From NCBI GenBank assembly GCA_964580405.1, contig CAZOKM010000011.1, forward strand, positions 1 through 29,956: a stretch of DNA of 29,956 bases. Reading direction: 5' to 3'. Below, in pieces: positions 21,328-29,778 of the stretch; position 1 is the first letter of the stretch; each line of letters opens with the position of its first letter. The notes beneath the pieces were generated by a model. It was not told the DNA's origin, did not search any database, and worked only from the letters and a program-made list of their open reading frames with translations. A program made the position numbers and the translations under genes. Source of the DNA: JAGTRI01 sp964580405. GTDB lineage: Archaea; Thermoproteota; Bathyarchaeia; Bathyarchaeales; DTEX01.

Positions 21328-22971
21328 CTAACACTGAAATTCAGCACTAATCGTGTATATGCTACCGCTTAAGCCCGCTTGGGTCGTCATGTCCGTCCAC
21401 GTTGAACCGTTAAAACTCTGAATGCATCCGCTTCCTCCGCCCACGAGCCAGTACGCGTATGTGTCACTGTATTCGATGGAGAAGATGTCGATGCCTGATC
21501 CCCAGCCGCTAGATTTATCAGACCACGAACTCCCATCATAAATTTTCACCGTACCGCTTTCGCCTCCCACGAGGAACTGGCTGTTTCCCCAGTCAATTGC
21601 ATTAATCGATTTCCCGCTGGAGTAAAAACCAGCCGCAGCTGTAAGGTCGGTCCAAGTTGTGCCGTTGAACTTCTGGATAACGCCGCTTAAGTCGCCGACA
21701 AGCCAAGTTGAACCATCGCAGCTTATGGCGCTAATTTCGTTTTCGAACTGTCTGAGAGAAGGGGAAACGTCGGCCCAGCTGCTTCCGTCAAACTTTTTCA
21801 CTACGCTGTCGCTACCGATAAGCCAGTACCCAAAGTCCTGGTTCCACATGATTTCCGTGATTGGAATCTTCAGAGACTTGAACCCAGCCTCAGCCGTCAG
21901 ATCGGTCCATGAGCTCCCATTGTATTTTTGGATTCCGCCGTTTATGTCCCCGACAAGCCAATAGCCGTTCCCCCAACCTATCGCGCTGATGTCTCTAGTG
22001 AACGGGTTTTCGGTCGGAGTTATTTCCGTTAAGTTGTACCCATTATACTCGAAGATCTTTCGGTTTTTGCATCCTATCAACCATGATTGGGCATTTGAGC
22101 CCATTGAAAGGATCTCGCCCATTCCTGAAGCGCCCGTCAGCGGCGTCCATGATACGTTGTCGAATTCTGCGAGGTCAATGCCGTTTGAGGCGACCAAAAA
22201 GACGGGCGTTTGCTCAACGATCTTCGTCGAGGCTAAAGGCGATTGGACGTAAATGCTTCTTTGGTCGTAGACTCTGATTGACAGCTGGTGAGTCCAGAAC
22301 CTGGAAACCGTGAAAGATATGTGGTAGGTTCCATTTCCGTAGTCAGTCAAAGAGTAGTCGCTAAGCTGCTCTGCGTTTCGCCAGCCCGAAGTATGCTGAT
22401 AATAGACTGCGATATCTTCAGCGAGTGCTGGTTCGCCTTCATTAAAAAGGTTAATCGCCATGTTGACGTTTTGCCAGAATGCGGGATTGGAATAGTACGC
22501 CCCGTTCGACGAAATTGAGGAAGTGATGTTCACGGGAAAAGCTACGATCACTTCTGACTGGCTGTCCGAGAGATTGAGCGTGAAGTCCCCTTTAACACTT
22601 GACACTCCGAACCCGTTTCCGGTCCAGCTCTGCCACAAGCCGTCAGAGTAGGGTCCATCGCCGCAGAGCTCAAAGTCAAGGACGCATTCTCCAAGGTAAT
22701 ACTGGCTTCTCACGAAGTCCACCCACCTGTCAAGGTTTGTGCCAAGCGTCTCGGTGCCGCCGCCCGCGAGGTTCACGAGGCTGCCTATCATTAAGTTCCT
22801 CGTGCCAATTTTAACATTTCTGACGAAATCCTGAACGGAGAAGGGCTGGCTGACGTTTGTGACGCGGCTTGTCTGGTACGTGTAGGCGATGGTGGACGAA
22901 ATCAGCAGGGCGACCGCTAAAGCAGCGATGATCAGAACCTGTCCCGAACGGTTGCTTCTAAGGGTCCTCAT
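21328..22971 (-). CDS. Pilus-associated surface protein with C-terminal beta-propeller
   Basis: This 547-residue protein starts with a basic leader (MRTLRSNRSGQ) and one hydrophobic helix (VLIIAALAVALLISSTIAY), as in pilin-like proteins. An extracellular region follows (about 35-275) with many N-x-S/T sequons. From about residue 275 to the end there are six repeats of 40-50 residues. Each has the pattern I-x-x-I-x-W / YWLVGG-x-x-G-x-I-x-x-F-N-G-S-x-W-T-D-L-T (for example GYWLVGDINGGIQKYNGSSW). The final SIYTISAEF may close the ring with the first blade. Such propellers bind ligands or surfaces; the position in a pilus operon suggests a tip adhesin comparable in role to PilY1, which is inference. 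The ATG overlaps the preceding stop (ATGA). Confidence 0.78.
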   Translation of the reverse strand: MRTLRSNRSGQVLIIAALAVALLISSTIAYTYQTSRVTNVSQPFSVQDFVRNVKIGTRNLMIGSLVNLAGGGTETLGTNLDRWVDFVRSQYYLGECVLDFELCGDGPYSDGLWQSWTGNGFGVSSVKGDFTLNLSDSQSEVIVAFPVNITSSISSNGAYYSNPAFWQNVNMAINLFNEGEPALAEDIAVYYQHTSGWRNAEQLSDYSLTDYGNGTYHISFTVSRFWTHQLSIRVYDQRSIYVQSPLASTKIVEQTPVFLVASNGIDLAEFDNVSWTPLTGASGMGEILSMGSNAQSWLIGCKNRKIFEYNGYNLTEITPTENPFTRDISAIGWGNGYWLVGDINGGIQKYNGSSWTDLTAEAGFKSLKIPITEIMWNQDFGYWLIGSDSVVKKFDGSSWADVSPSLRQFENEISAISCDGSTWLVGDLSGVIQKFNGTTWTDLTAAAGFYSSGKSINAIDWGNSQFLVGGESGTVKIYDGSSWSDKSSGWGSGIDIFSIEYSDTYAYWLVGGGSGCIQSFNGSTWTDMTTQAGLSGSIYTISAEFQC

Positions 22972-23384
22972 TTGACGTACGCCAGCTGAAGACTAATTTC
23001 GTAAAAGCCAAGAGTCGCTGTGTCAACGACCATATACCTGACGGAAACCACGTTTCCCCCCTCCAAGACTCCGTCGGTCATGGGAGACGAATTGGCGATC
23101 TCGTGATCCTCGTTGTAGACAGTCGCGTTGAACGAGACTCCGACTGGCAGCAGCAACGACAGGCGGCTCGAAATCTCCGTCCAGTTACTTTGAGCGATTA
23201 GTGCGCCGAGCTCGCCTCCTCTGTCAAGCTCAATAAGCGCGTTCAGACCGAGCGAATAAAGAACGCCATTACTGCTCCTATTCTGGTAACTCACGTACGC
23301 AGGTCCCGTTAGAACAAGGGACCCGAAGACCACAGCTGTCGCAAAGAAAGCCTCCAGAACCCTGATCTGACCGCGGTTGTCCAT
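22968..23384 (-). CDS. Pilin-like protein (minor pseudopilin candidate)
   Basis: This 138-residue protein begins MDNRGQIRVLEAFFATAVVFGSLVL: a short polar leader, a glutamate in the first turns of the hydrophobic helix (as in the classic Glu5 of type IV pilins), then a predicted beta-rich head with N-linked glycosylation sequons. I chose ATG at 23384 because GAGG lies eight bases upstream; GTG at 23390 would add two residues. It sits between two other secreted-type proteins with gaps of 10 and -4 bases, so it belongs to the same operon. The exact role is unknown. Confidence 0.7.
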   Translation of the reverse strand: MDNRGQIRVLEAFFATAVVFGSLVLTGPAYVSYQNRSSNGVLYSLGLNALIELDRGGELGALIAQSNWTEISSRLSLLLPVGVSFNATVYNEDHEIANSSPMTDGVLEGGNVVSVRYMVVDTATLGFYEISLQLAYVK

Positions 23385-23394
23385 CAACACTGCC

Positions 23395-24456
23395 TCATGC
23401 CCCTCCTATGACAACTTCGCATTCGTAGACGGCGGAGTTGATGGTCACCAAGTAACGGAAGGCATAAGAGTCCAGCAAGTCGCCTTCCCCTGTGAAGTTC
23501 GACCCGAAAACGACCGGGACTTGAGGGTAAACAGTCCATTCGGCGAACGACGTTGAACCATCCAGACCTGTCCCAACTACAACCATCGGACTTGGATCAA
23601 GCAAACGGGGCAATTCGTAGAACATGGTTGCCTGTGACTCGTTGATTTCGGATAGGCTGAACCAGTTGCTGTACGTCATTATCATTGCGTGGGACATTTT
23701 GTCTTCATCGGAAACGAGGTCGATTCTCAACGTGTAGTCAATGGGGCTGAGAGTTGCATACGCGCCTTGCGAGTTTGGGTTGCTGCTTGACTGGTGGGCG
23801 AACGGGTAAACCGCGTAGGAGGCTGTTTTCGAGTCGGCCTTCGCGATCACGATGAACAGGGCTGTGCCGCTTCCTTCGTTCTGAAGCGTGACATCGACTG
23901 AGCCTTCGCCCGCGTTTGACGTGGAGGAAGCGTTGCTTACGACTTGGTCCGAAAAGACAGCGTAGCAGCAGAGGTCAGCTGCGATTGGGAGGCTTGACCT
24001 TTCCGTACTAATCTGAAAGTGGTAGACTGTTTCAGTCGGTCCCTTTTGCTTCGAGGTTAAGTTGACGCTGACGTCAAATACGGGTTTAATCGTGATTCTG
24101 AAGGGCTTGTCTTGCGTTCCCAAGGCTGAGAAAACGTCGAGGAAACTTACGTTGTAGGCATTTTCGCTGTTCAACCGAGTTACCTTGTCGATGTCCAGCT
24201 CGTAGGGTGCAACGGACCCGTATTCCGCTAATCCAAAATCAGTCAAAAAAGTAGCCAAGTCTGACCCCCAGTTGACTGGATATCCAGGACCGAGGAGGAT
24301 GTACTCGGCTAGTTTCTGGTTGACTTGCATTTTGTACAGTGACTGCTGCTCTTGGAGAAACGGGTGGACAACGGTATAGACACCGACCATCGAGGTTAAG
24401 ACTAGGGTGACCATGACGAAGCACGATAACAGCGTGTCAATCGTCGTGGCAACCAT
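23395..24456 (-). CDS. Pilin-like surface protein
   Basis: This 353-residue protein has a single N-terminal hydrophobic helix (IDTLLSCFVMVTLVLTSMVG) starting about ten residues in. A Gln/Lys-rich stretch and a long beta-rich extracellular region with many sequons (NVS, NLT, NAS) follow. No enzyme motif is visible. The ATG at 24456 is one base after the stop of the TadC-like gene, so the two are translationally linked. It is probably a minor component or anchor of the filament encoded by this operon; I do not recognise a named family. Confidence 0.7.
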   Translation of the reverse strand: MVATTIDTLLSCFVMVTLVLTSMVGVYTVVHPFLQEQQSLYKMQVNQKLAEYILLGPGYPVNWGSDLATFLTDFGLAEYGSVAPYELDIDKVTRLNSENAYNVSFLDVFSALGTQDKPFRITIKPVFDVSVNLTSKQKGPTETVYHFQISTERSSLPIAADLCCYAVFSDQVVSNASSTSNAGEGSVDVTLQNEGSGTALFIVIAKADSKTASYAVYPFAHQSSSNPNSQGAYATLSPIDYTLRIDLVSDEDKMSHAMIMTYSNWFSLSEINESQATMFYELPRLLDPSPMVVVGTGLDGSTSFAEWTVYPQVPVVFGSNFTGEGDLLDSYAFRYLVTINSAVYECEVVIGGA

Positions 24457-24457
24457 G

Positions 24458-25981
24458 TCACAGTGCTCCGAAGACGATGTCGATCACGTTTTGCGACAGC
24501 AGCAGCGACACGAACGCCGTAACAGCCAGAAGCAGCGAATACTTGAAGCCCGCCGCGAAGTTCCCCTGCGTGATCTTGCCGATGAAGAAGCCCGAAACCC
24601 ACGAGTGAAAGATGATCGCGCTCGAGAAGAGGGTCATCTGCCCCTGCATGAGAGGGTATTCTGCGCCTCCCGGGTACGCCGTGGGGAGCTGGGCGACGAC
24701 GTAGAACGTGAAAGAGAAGGTAAGAGCCATCAGGACCGTCCAGATGAAGGGCAGTATGACGTACGGCTTGAGCATGTCCCGCTTGTTCTTTTCAGTGTCC
24801 CTCATTTTTTCGCTGTAGCTCGCGAGGAGCTCCAGGGCTTCGGGTGACCCGCCTCCTACCTCGATTGTTTCGATCAGGATGAGGAAGTTCGTAAGCACGG
24901 GCCAGCTCTTCAGCCAATCTTGGAGGTCGCCGTAGATTTTTCTGAGCGAGACCCCCCATTCGATCTGGTTCACTATGCGTTCAAGTATCTTCGAGAACGA
25001 GCCGTAACCCTTCCGCCCCGCGCTGTGGACGATGCTTTTCTCGGGAGACATGCCCGTCTTCCGCGTTTCGCTGACGTCCCGCAGGAAACTCGGCATGGCA
25101 TCTTCCGCTTTGAGGTTGACGCCGACCACGCTTTTGTAGGATAACGCCGGGACAAGCGACATGAGCACGAGGCATATCGTCACGAAGAATGGCAAGGTGT
25201 TGCTCGCAAGCGACTGAATCTTCAGGCTTGGCACTATGGAATTTAGTGTCGTTTGCATGGACATTGTTATGCTTGTTAATGTAGTGAGCAGTTCAGGCAC
25301 GAACGCCAACGCGGCGATGAGTCCACTACCGACGACTGCGAGGGGCAAGGCTTTGAAGTATATGGCCTTCAGGTTCATCAGGGTGCCCCTTCGCAGAATG
25401 TTGGCTATGAGCATGAAGACGACTGATACCAGAGGCATCGCCACGAAAAGAATCAAGTAAACCATGACCGGGCTTACGCTGATGCCCATCTGAAGAGAGC
25501 CCATGGTCGTGGATGACATGACGGCTACGAGTATGTACACGCAGAGCAGGACCAGCAGCATGACCATGTACGACTCGACGAGAGTTTCTAGTCTTTCAAT
25601 CGAGCGGACCGCCGCAGCCGCGCGGACCTCGAAGATCGACCGGAGTTTGCTCTTCAGGTAGCTCGTGACGCTTCCGCCGCCCTTCACCGTAGACACGTAG
25701 CCCGTGAGGAAATCGTTGTATGTTGGAGACTTCGACTGGTCGGCCCTCTGCAGCATCGCTGTGAGGGGGTCTTTGTTGAGGACCTCGACGCTTCTCACGA
25801 TTTCGTCCGCCTCCTTCTTTATGAACGGAAGAAGCTCGACGTGTCTTAGTCTCTTGAAGCTCTCGTATGGCGAGATTCCGCACGACGCCATGAGGGTAAT
25901 TAGCATGAACGCGAACGGGAGCTCGTCGTCGCATGCTTCGTCGGAGCCCAGATTCAGTTTCAACTTCACCGACCTTTTCAC
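24458..25981 (-). CDS. tadC: Type IV pilus membrane platform protein (TadC/ArlJ type)
   Basis: This polytopic inner-membrane protein, the GspF / PilC / ArlJ counterpart, forms the base on which the filament is built and contacts the secretion ATPase. The 507 residues hold two T2SSF-type cytoplasmic helical domains: the first is about residues 20-120, with SYLKSKLRSIFEVRAAAAV near its end; the second is about 290-400, with RKTGMSPEKSIVHSAGRKGY. Each is followed by membrane helices: LVLLCVYILVAVMS and several more after residue 150, then a final set to the C-terminus. This duplicated layout is typical of archaeal ArlJ/TadC proteins. Start GTG at 25981 overlaps the ATPase stop by four bases. Direct partner of the ATPase upstream. 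Confidence 0.9.
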   Translation of the reverse strand: MKRSVKLKLNLGSDEACDDELPFAFMLITLMASCGISPYESFKRLRHVELLPFIKKEADEIVRSVEVLNKDPLTAMLQRADQSKSPTYNDFLTGYVSTVKGGGSVTSYLKSKLRSIFEVRAAAAVRSIERLETLVESYMVMLLVLLCVYILVAVMSSTTMGSLQMGISVSPVMVYLILFVAMPLVSVVFMLIANILRRGTLMNLKAIYFKALPLAVVGSGLIAALAFVPELLTTLTSITMSMQTTLNSIVPSLKIQSLASNTLPFFVTICLVLMSLVPALSYKSVVGVNLKAEDAMPSFLRDVSETRKTGMSPEKSIVHSAGRKGYGSFSKILERIVNQIEWGVSLRKIYGDLQDWLKSWPVLTNFLILIETIEVGGGSPEALELLASYSEKMRDTEKNKRDMLKPYVILPFIWTVLMALTFSFTFYVVAQLPTAYPGGAEYPLMQGQMTLFSSAIIFHSWVSGFFIGKITQGNFAAGFKYSLLLAVTAFVSLLLSQNVIDIVFGAL

Positions 25982-27606
25982 CTCGATTCGATGACCTCGT
26001 TGTACGTGAGCTCAGGATTACCGTAGAATTTACCGAGGAAGGCCGCGATGCTGTTGTAGCTCCTGATGTTCTTCTCGATGAGGTACTGCAGCACCTCTTT
26101 CCGCTTCTCGAACTCCTCGATCACGTAGTTTATTGGGAGGCTCCACTTGTCGGAAATCTTCCTGAAAAGGTAACTGTTCGACAAATCCGCGCGGTAGGAT
26201 TCAGCAGCGTTGTCCCAGACGAACACGTCGTGGATTGTGCCTGCGCTTACGACCTCTGACACTTTATCGAACTTCCTCTTCGACGCTGCCTTCCCGTAGT
26301 TGACGAGGACTGGCGCCTTCACGTACTTGACCGAGACCACACAGTTCATTAGAGGAATGATAGTTGGCGGTATGTTCATGGGCGGCTGCGTCAACCTCTT
26401 AATAGCCGTGTCCGCGTCTTCAGCGTGCATCGTGCAAAGTCCACCGTGTCCCGTGGCTAAGGACTGGAAAAGGACGTACGCTTCTTCGCCTCGGACCTCT
26501 CCGACGATGATCCAGTCGGGCCTGTGCCGCACCGAATCCTTGATTAGTTCATACAGCGAGATTTCGCCACTGCTCTCCACGCCAAATCCTGAGCGGGCTA
26601 TTGTAGATATCCAGTTTTCTCGGAGGAGGTTGACTTCTGCGACTTCTTCGACGGAAATAATTTTCTGTTCAGGATGAATCAACCCCGCGACGGCGTTCAG
26701 CGTCGTGGTTTTTCCCGCTCCTGTGGCTCCTATGATTATTGAGGAAAACTTGTTTTCAATGAGTAGCCAGAGGTAGGCAGCAACGTCGATGCTCATGGTG
26801 TCGTTGTTGATGAGGTCGATAACGGTGTATGGGTCCTCGCGGAACTTCCTAATCGTGAAGCTCGTCCCGAGGGGCGTAACCTCCTTCTTGTAATAGACAG
26901 CCAGCCTGTGCTTGCCCGGCAGGGTGGCGTCCACCGTCGGGTAGGCAATGCTGACGTGCTTGCCCGCCTTGTGGACGATTTTCATGACGAAGTCGTCTAG
27001 CTCATCCTCGGACTTGAAGAGCAGATTCGTCTTGATGTTTTCGTACTTTCTGTGCCACAGGTATATGGGCTTGTTGACTCCGTTGCAGCTGATGTCCTCG
27101 ATGTAGGCGTCTGCAATCAGTGCATCAATCTTGCTGAACCCAGCAATCTCGCATTCGAGGAAATGAGTGATCTTTCTTAATCCAATGCTTGACAAATCCT
27201 TGGTCAGTCCGCGAGACTTTTCGAGGATGCCGGGGAACTGCCTCCTGAAAGACTCAATCGGACTTTCCCTTTCGTGAGGTGCCTGAAGGTTGGCCTCCAA
27301 AATGTTCTTCAGCTTCATGAAAACGTCTTGTTCTTGGTTGTTGAGGGGAATCTCGTCGACGATGTAGGAAAGTTCGCCTGTGACCTTGTCCCTCACAATC
27401 AAAGCGTAGGAGAAGGGAGCCCTCAGGGGATAATTTTCAAGCGCCTCGGAGTTTTCCTGAAGCTTGCTTGTCTGGAGCTTCAGCGCGTCAACTAGCTCCA
27501 TCACCGAAGCGTCCTCTACGTTTTTCTCTTCCTTCTTCTTGGATTTTGGCCTTTTTTTCGGTTCCTTTTTTTCTTTCTTCTCTTCTTTCTTTTCGTCTTT
27601 GGACAT
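25978..27606 (-). CDS. tadA: Type II/IV secretion system ATPase (TadA/ArlI type)
   Basis: This hexameric ATPase powers assembly of archaeal type IV pili or archaella. The 542 residues have Walker A GATGAGKT (293-300), an Asp box around SVEEVAEVN (318-326), the Walker B region WIIVGEVRGEEA (365-376) and the His box TGHGGLCTMHAE (385-396). The N-terminal domain shows ISCNGVNKPIYLWHRKY, as in TadA and ArlI proteins. The first 30 residues are almost entirely Lys and Glu (KKEEKKEKKEPKKRPKSKKK), an unusual charged extension that may be flexible or bind membrane lipids. No separate retraction ATPase is seen. It lies between the pilin-like genes and the platform gene. Confidence 0.93.
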   Translation of the reverse strand: MSKDEKKEEKKEKKEPKKRPKSKKKEEKNVEDASVMELVDALKLQTSKLQENSEALENYPLRAPFSYALIVRDKVTGELSYIVDEIPLNNQEQDVFMKLKNILEANLQAPHERESPIESFRRQFPGILEKSRGLTKDLSSIGLRKITHFLECEIAGFSKIDALIADAYIEDISCNGVNKPIYLWHRKYENIKTNLLFKSEDELDDFVMKIVHKAGKHVSIAYPTVDATLPGKHRLAVYYKKEVTPLGTSFTIRKFREDPYTVIDLINNDTMSIDVAAYLWLLIENKFSSIIIGATGAGKTTTLNAVAGLIHPEQKIISVEEVAEVNLLRENWISTIARSGFGVESSGEISLYELIKDSVRHRPDWIIVGEVRGEEAYVLFQSLATGHGGLCTMHAEDADTAIKRLTQPPMNIPPTIIPLMNCVVSVKYVKAPVLVNYGKAASKRKFDKVSEVVSAGTIHDVFVWDNAAESYRADLSNSYLFRKISDKWSLPINYVIEEFEKRKEVLQYLIEKNIRSYNSIAAFLGKFYGNPELTYNEVIESR

Positions 27607-27613
27607 ACGTTTT

Positions 27614-28066
27614 TCACGTCCTTCGGCTAAGCGTAATTTGAGGAATTGACCCGTTCGCCACGCATAGGAGCTGAGCTAGCTGGTACCCTCCCTCGAAAGT
27701 GCCCGAAGCGTAGACCTTCCTTGGTAAATAGACGCGGCACTCCTGTTCACCGTATACGGAGGCGCTTCCGAACGCTCCCTCGACCCAGGACGCCGATGAG
27801 TCGTTGCCTAGTCGTATCCAGTAGTCTTTGTTCCCAATCTTTAGCGGAAGACTGAAAACCAAGCTGACGTTGGCGTTATCTTCGGTCACCGCCACCAAGC
27901 CGTCCATGGCTTCCGCTGCTACCTGGTTGAGAACTTCTTTTAGCTGGTTGACCTCCGACGCTTGGGTCAGAGAATTCGCGTACACCGCGAACGAAGACGT
28001 CAATATGACGCCGACTATTGTGAGAGCCAGTAACGATTGGAGATAATCCATCACGTCCGCGGGCAC
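27614..28066 (-). CDS. Pilin-like protein (minor pseudopilin candidate)
   Basis: This 150-residue protein has an N-terminal hydrophobic helix (LLALTIVGVILTSSFAVYA, residues 12-30), preceded by a short acidic leader MPADVMDYLQS. The rest is a predicted beta-rich head containing two cysteines and several sequons. The start is GTG at 28066, which shares one base with the stop of the preceding gene (TAGTG); an ATG five codons further in is also possible. The ATPase gene begins seven bases after its stop. No named family is recognised. Confidence 0.7.
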   Translation of the reverse strand: MPADVMDYLQSLLALTIVGVILTSSFAVYANSLTQASEVNQLKEVLNQVAAEAMDGLVAVTEDNANVSLVFSLPLKIGNKDYWIRLGNDSSASWVEGAFGSASVYGEQECRVYLPRKVYASGTFEGGYQLAQLLCVANGSIPQITLSRRT

Positions 28067-28869
28067 TAGAACTTAACCTCCTCTAACATGATGTTGCAGA
28101 CTAACACCTCAACCCTCACAACGGTGAATCCGCCTGCGCTGGAAAGCGGAAGAGAAACTGTTCCCTCGCTGCCTTCAGTGGTTGCCTTGATCTGCGCGTT
28201 CGAGTAATCGCCAAGTAGATTGAACGTGGTAGTTTCGGTTGTGATGTTTACGCAGTTTATCCTCACCCGGAAGCTGCCCGTGAAGAGGAGGCTTTCGGAG
28301 GAGTTCAGGTTGATGATGAAGATTCTGACGACGTTCACGACGCCAGCCTCTGAAGTGTCCTGGAACGAGATTGCCAGCGGTCTGTAGCCCAGGTAAATTT
28401 CCTGGTCGTCGCCGTTGACCCTGATGAACATCTGCGCTGAGCTCTGGAAGCTCCTGTTGAAGACTGAGTCTTCGTCGCCCCTGAGGTAAAGGTTCGACTC
28501 CCCGTAATCCGACGGCGGCATCACGTAACTCACGTACCCGACCGGCGAGTCGTAAATGACCGACGACGATGAACCGAACGTTATGTTCACCGTCAAGCGC
28601 CGCATATTGGGCATTGTTCTGAATTCTCCTCCGTACCCCTGAAAACTTTGAATCACGGAGGAACCCGGAGACCAGACGACTGAACTTATCGTATTCTCGA
28701 ACGTCAGCATGTCCTCCTTGGCCGCTGCGTAGTTCAGCCTGCCTGACCTTGAGTTGACTGAGGATATGGCGAAGTAGTAAGTGGCCACGGTTAGGATAGT
28801 GAAGGAGAACAGTAGGAACGTCAACGTTATGGGCGTAACTAGCCCCCTACTGTTCTTCACTAAACGCAT
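28066..28869 (-). CDS. Pilin-like surface protein
   Basis: This 267-residue protein begins MRLVKNSRGLVTPITLTFLLFSFTILTV: a basic leader ending in R-G-L, then V-T-P-I and a long hydrophobic helix. This fits archaeal prepilin signal peptides (the K/R-G/A followed by hydrophobic core pattern). A beta-rich extracellular part rich in Asn/Ser/Thr follows, with sequons (NIT, NRS, NSS). I chose ATG at 28869 because AGGTGA lies five bases before it; the GTG at 28878 is inside that ribosome-binding site. It is the second gene of the operon, 70 bases after the major pilin; that gap contains a pyrimidine-rich stretch (CCCCTTTTTCC on the coding strand) that may act as a partial terminator and keep pilin levels higher than the rest. 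Confidence 0.72.
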   Translation of the reverse strand: MRLVKNSRGLVTPITLTFLLFSFTILTVATYYFAISSVNSRSGRLNYAAAKEDMLTFENTISSVVWSPGSSVIQSFQGYGGEFRTMPNMRRLTVNITFGSSSSVIYDSPVGYVSYVMPPSDYGESNLYLRGDEDSVFNRSFQSSAQMFIRVNGDDQEIYLGYRPLAISFQDTSEAGVVNVVRIFIINLNSSESLLFTGSFRVRINCVNITTETTTFNLLGDYSNAQIKATTEGSEGTVSLPLSSAGGFTVVRVEVLVCNIMLEEVKF

Positions 28870-28939
28870 GCTTTTCACCTGCTAATTGACTGAATGGAAA
28901 AAGGGGAAGCGAAAGCGGTCAATCCTGCTCGTTCGCTGC

Positions 28940-29500
28940 TTAGGCGGTTTCCGCTGACCTTACGTTACACTCGACGTAGTACTGCGCGTTCTGCGTGTAG
29001 ACTGTTATCCCGACCGTTGTGCCGATGTCGCTTACGCTGATGCTGTCTGGGCTTGTATTGTAAAGGACCGCTGTGTCACCCGAGGCCAGTGGCAGGTCTG
29101 TGCTTTCAGCCACGAAGTCTCCGGTCGCACCCGTGGTGTATAGGAACCCTGTCCAGCTGTGTGTCTCATTGGGGCAGTTGAGCGAAGTCGAGATTGCTCC
29201 GGATAACCTCAGGTAGTAGATGGTTGACCATGAGGATTCAACGCCTCGGACCTGAACCTTGTCCAGAACGACGTCTCGTCCGCCGACGTTGTCCACTGAG
29301 ATGGCTGCGAAGGCCGTGCCGTTTTCGTACACCCATATGGCTTGCTTGGTAAGTTTAATGTCCTCTTGCTGAGTTCGCGTTGAAACTAGGTTGATGGCGT
29401 ACATTGTCACTACACCTGCAAGGAGCACTGAAACCACCAGAATTATGAGGGTCGTTACGACTGTGCTGAGCGCTTTCCCATTTCGCTGTAGACTTTTCAT
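28940..29500 (-). CDS. Type IV pilin (likely major subunit)
   Basis: This 186-residue pilin has the leader MKSLQRNGKA, the hydrophobic core LSTVVTTLIILVVSVLLAG (to about residue 36) and a beta-rich head with sequons near the C-terminus. It is the first gene of the pilus operon and a close paralogue of the pilin cut by the left edge of the window (about 79 % identical over 111 residues). The start is ATG at 29500, which matches the paralogue's start; GTG at 29509 would add three residues. The upstream region has a TATA-like stretch (CAAAATAT, near 29540) and, immediately before it, a strong dyad at 29553-29567. Prepilin peptidase must be supplied from elsewhere in the genome. Confidence 0.88.
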   Translation of the reverse strand: MKSLQRNGKALSTVVTTLIILVVSVLLAGVVTMYAINLVSTRTQQEDIKLTKQAIWVYENGTAFAAISVDNVGGRDVVLDKVQVRGVESSWSTIYYLRLSGAISTSLNCPNETHSWTGFLYTTGATGDFVAESTDLPLASGDTAVLYNTSPDSISVSDIGTTVGITVYTQNAQYYVECNVRSAETA

Positions 29501-29544
29501 TTTACTCACTAAAAAAGCTGTTGAGCCGAGAAACTGATATTTTG

Positions 29545-29576
29545 ATTTGTGCGTAGTAGCCTACTACACACACGTT
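29545..29576 (-). promoter_or_regulatory. Pilin-operon promoter element with perfect 7-bp dyad
   Basis: GTAGTAG C CTACTAC (29553-29567) is a perfect inverted repeat with a one-base centre. Skipping one mismatch it extends by TGTG and CACA on the two sides, giving a 25-base near-dyad. The one-base centre makes an RNA hairpin poor, so a protein-binding site is more likely. It lies just upstream of the TATA-like stretch, 45-76 bases before the pilin ATG. The outer ends are shared with the element at 385-415; the inner GTAGTAG dyad is not. Confidence 0.55.
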
Positions 29577-29778
29577 GAATCCCCACTACTTTATCGTGTG
29601 AGCGGATGATTTTTATGGGGCTTTCGGTTTCGACTGAACCTGAATGAGGAAAAACAATATTAAAGGTTTCAGAAGAAAAAACACAGGTTAATTTTATAGA
29701 TTTCAAATAAATATTCATTCTACACAAACTCAGAGTCAACTCCCTATTGACAAGCGCACTAAAAAGAAAAGTGAATTT
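29577..29778. other. Gene-free AT-rich stretch upstream of the pilin promoter
   Basis: No convincing gene is seen. There are several AT-rich TATA-like stretches (around 29658-29665 and 29692-29712) and no recognisable repeat. The reading frame across it on the minus strand overlaps the pilin start region and has no protein-like pattern. Confidence 0.35.

Noticed and set aside
21328..22150. CRISPR or other spaced DNA repeat array
   Set aside because: The repeated pattern is protein-coding (propeller blades), with diverged units and no constant repeat/spacer structure.
29509..29739. 76-codon minus-strand frame upstream of the pilin
   Set aside because: It runs through the promoter dyad and TATA region, has no motif and no good start.
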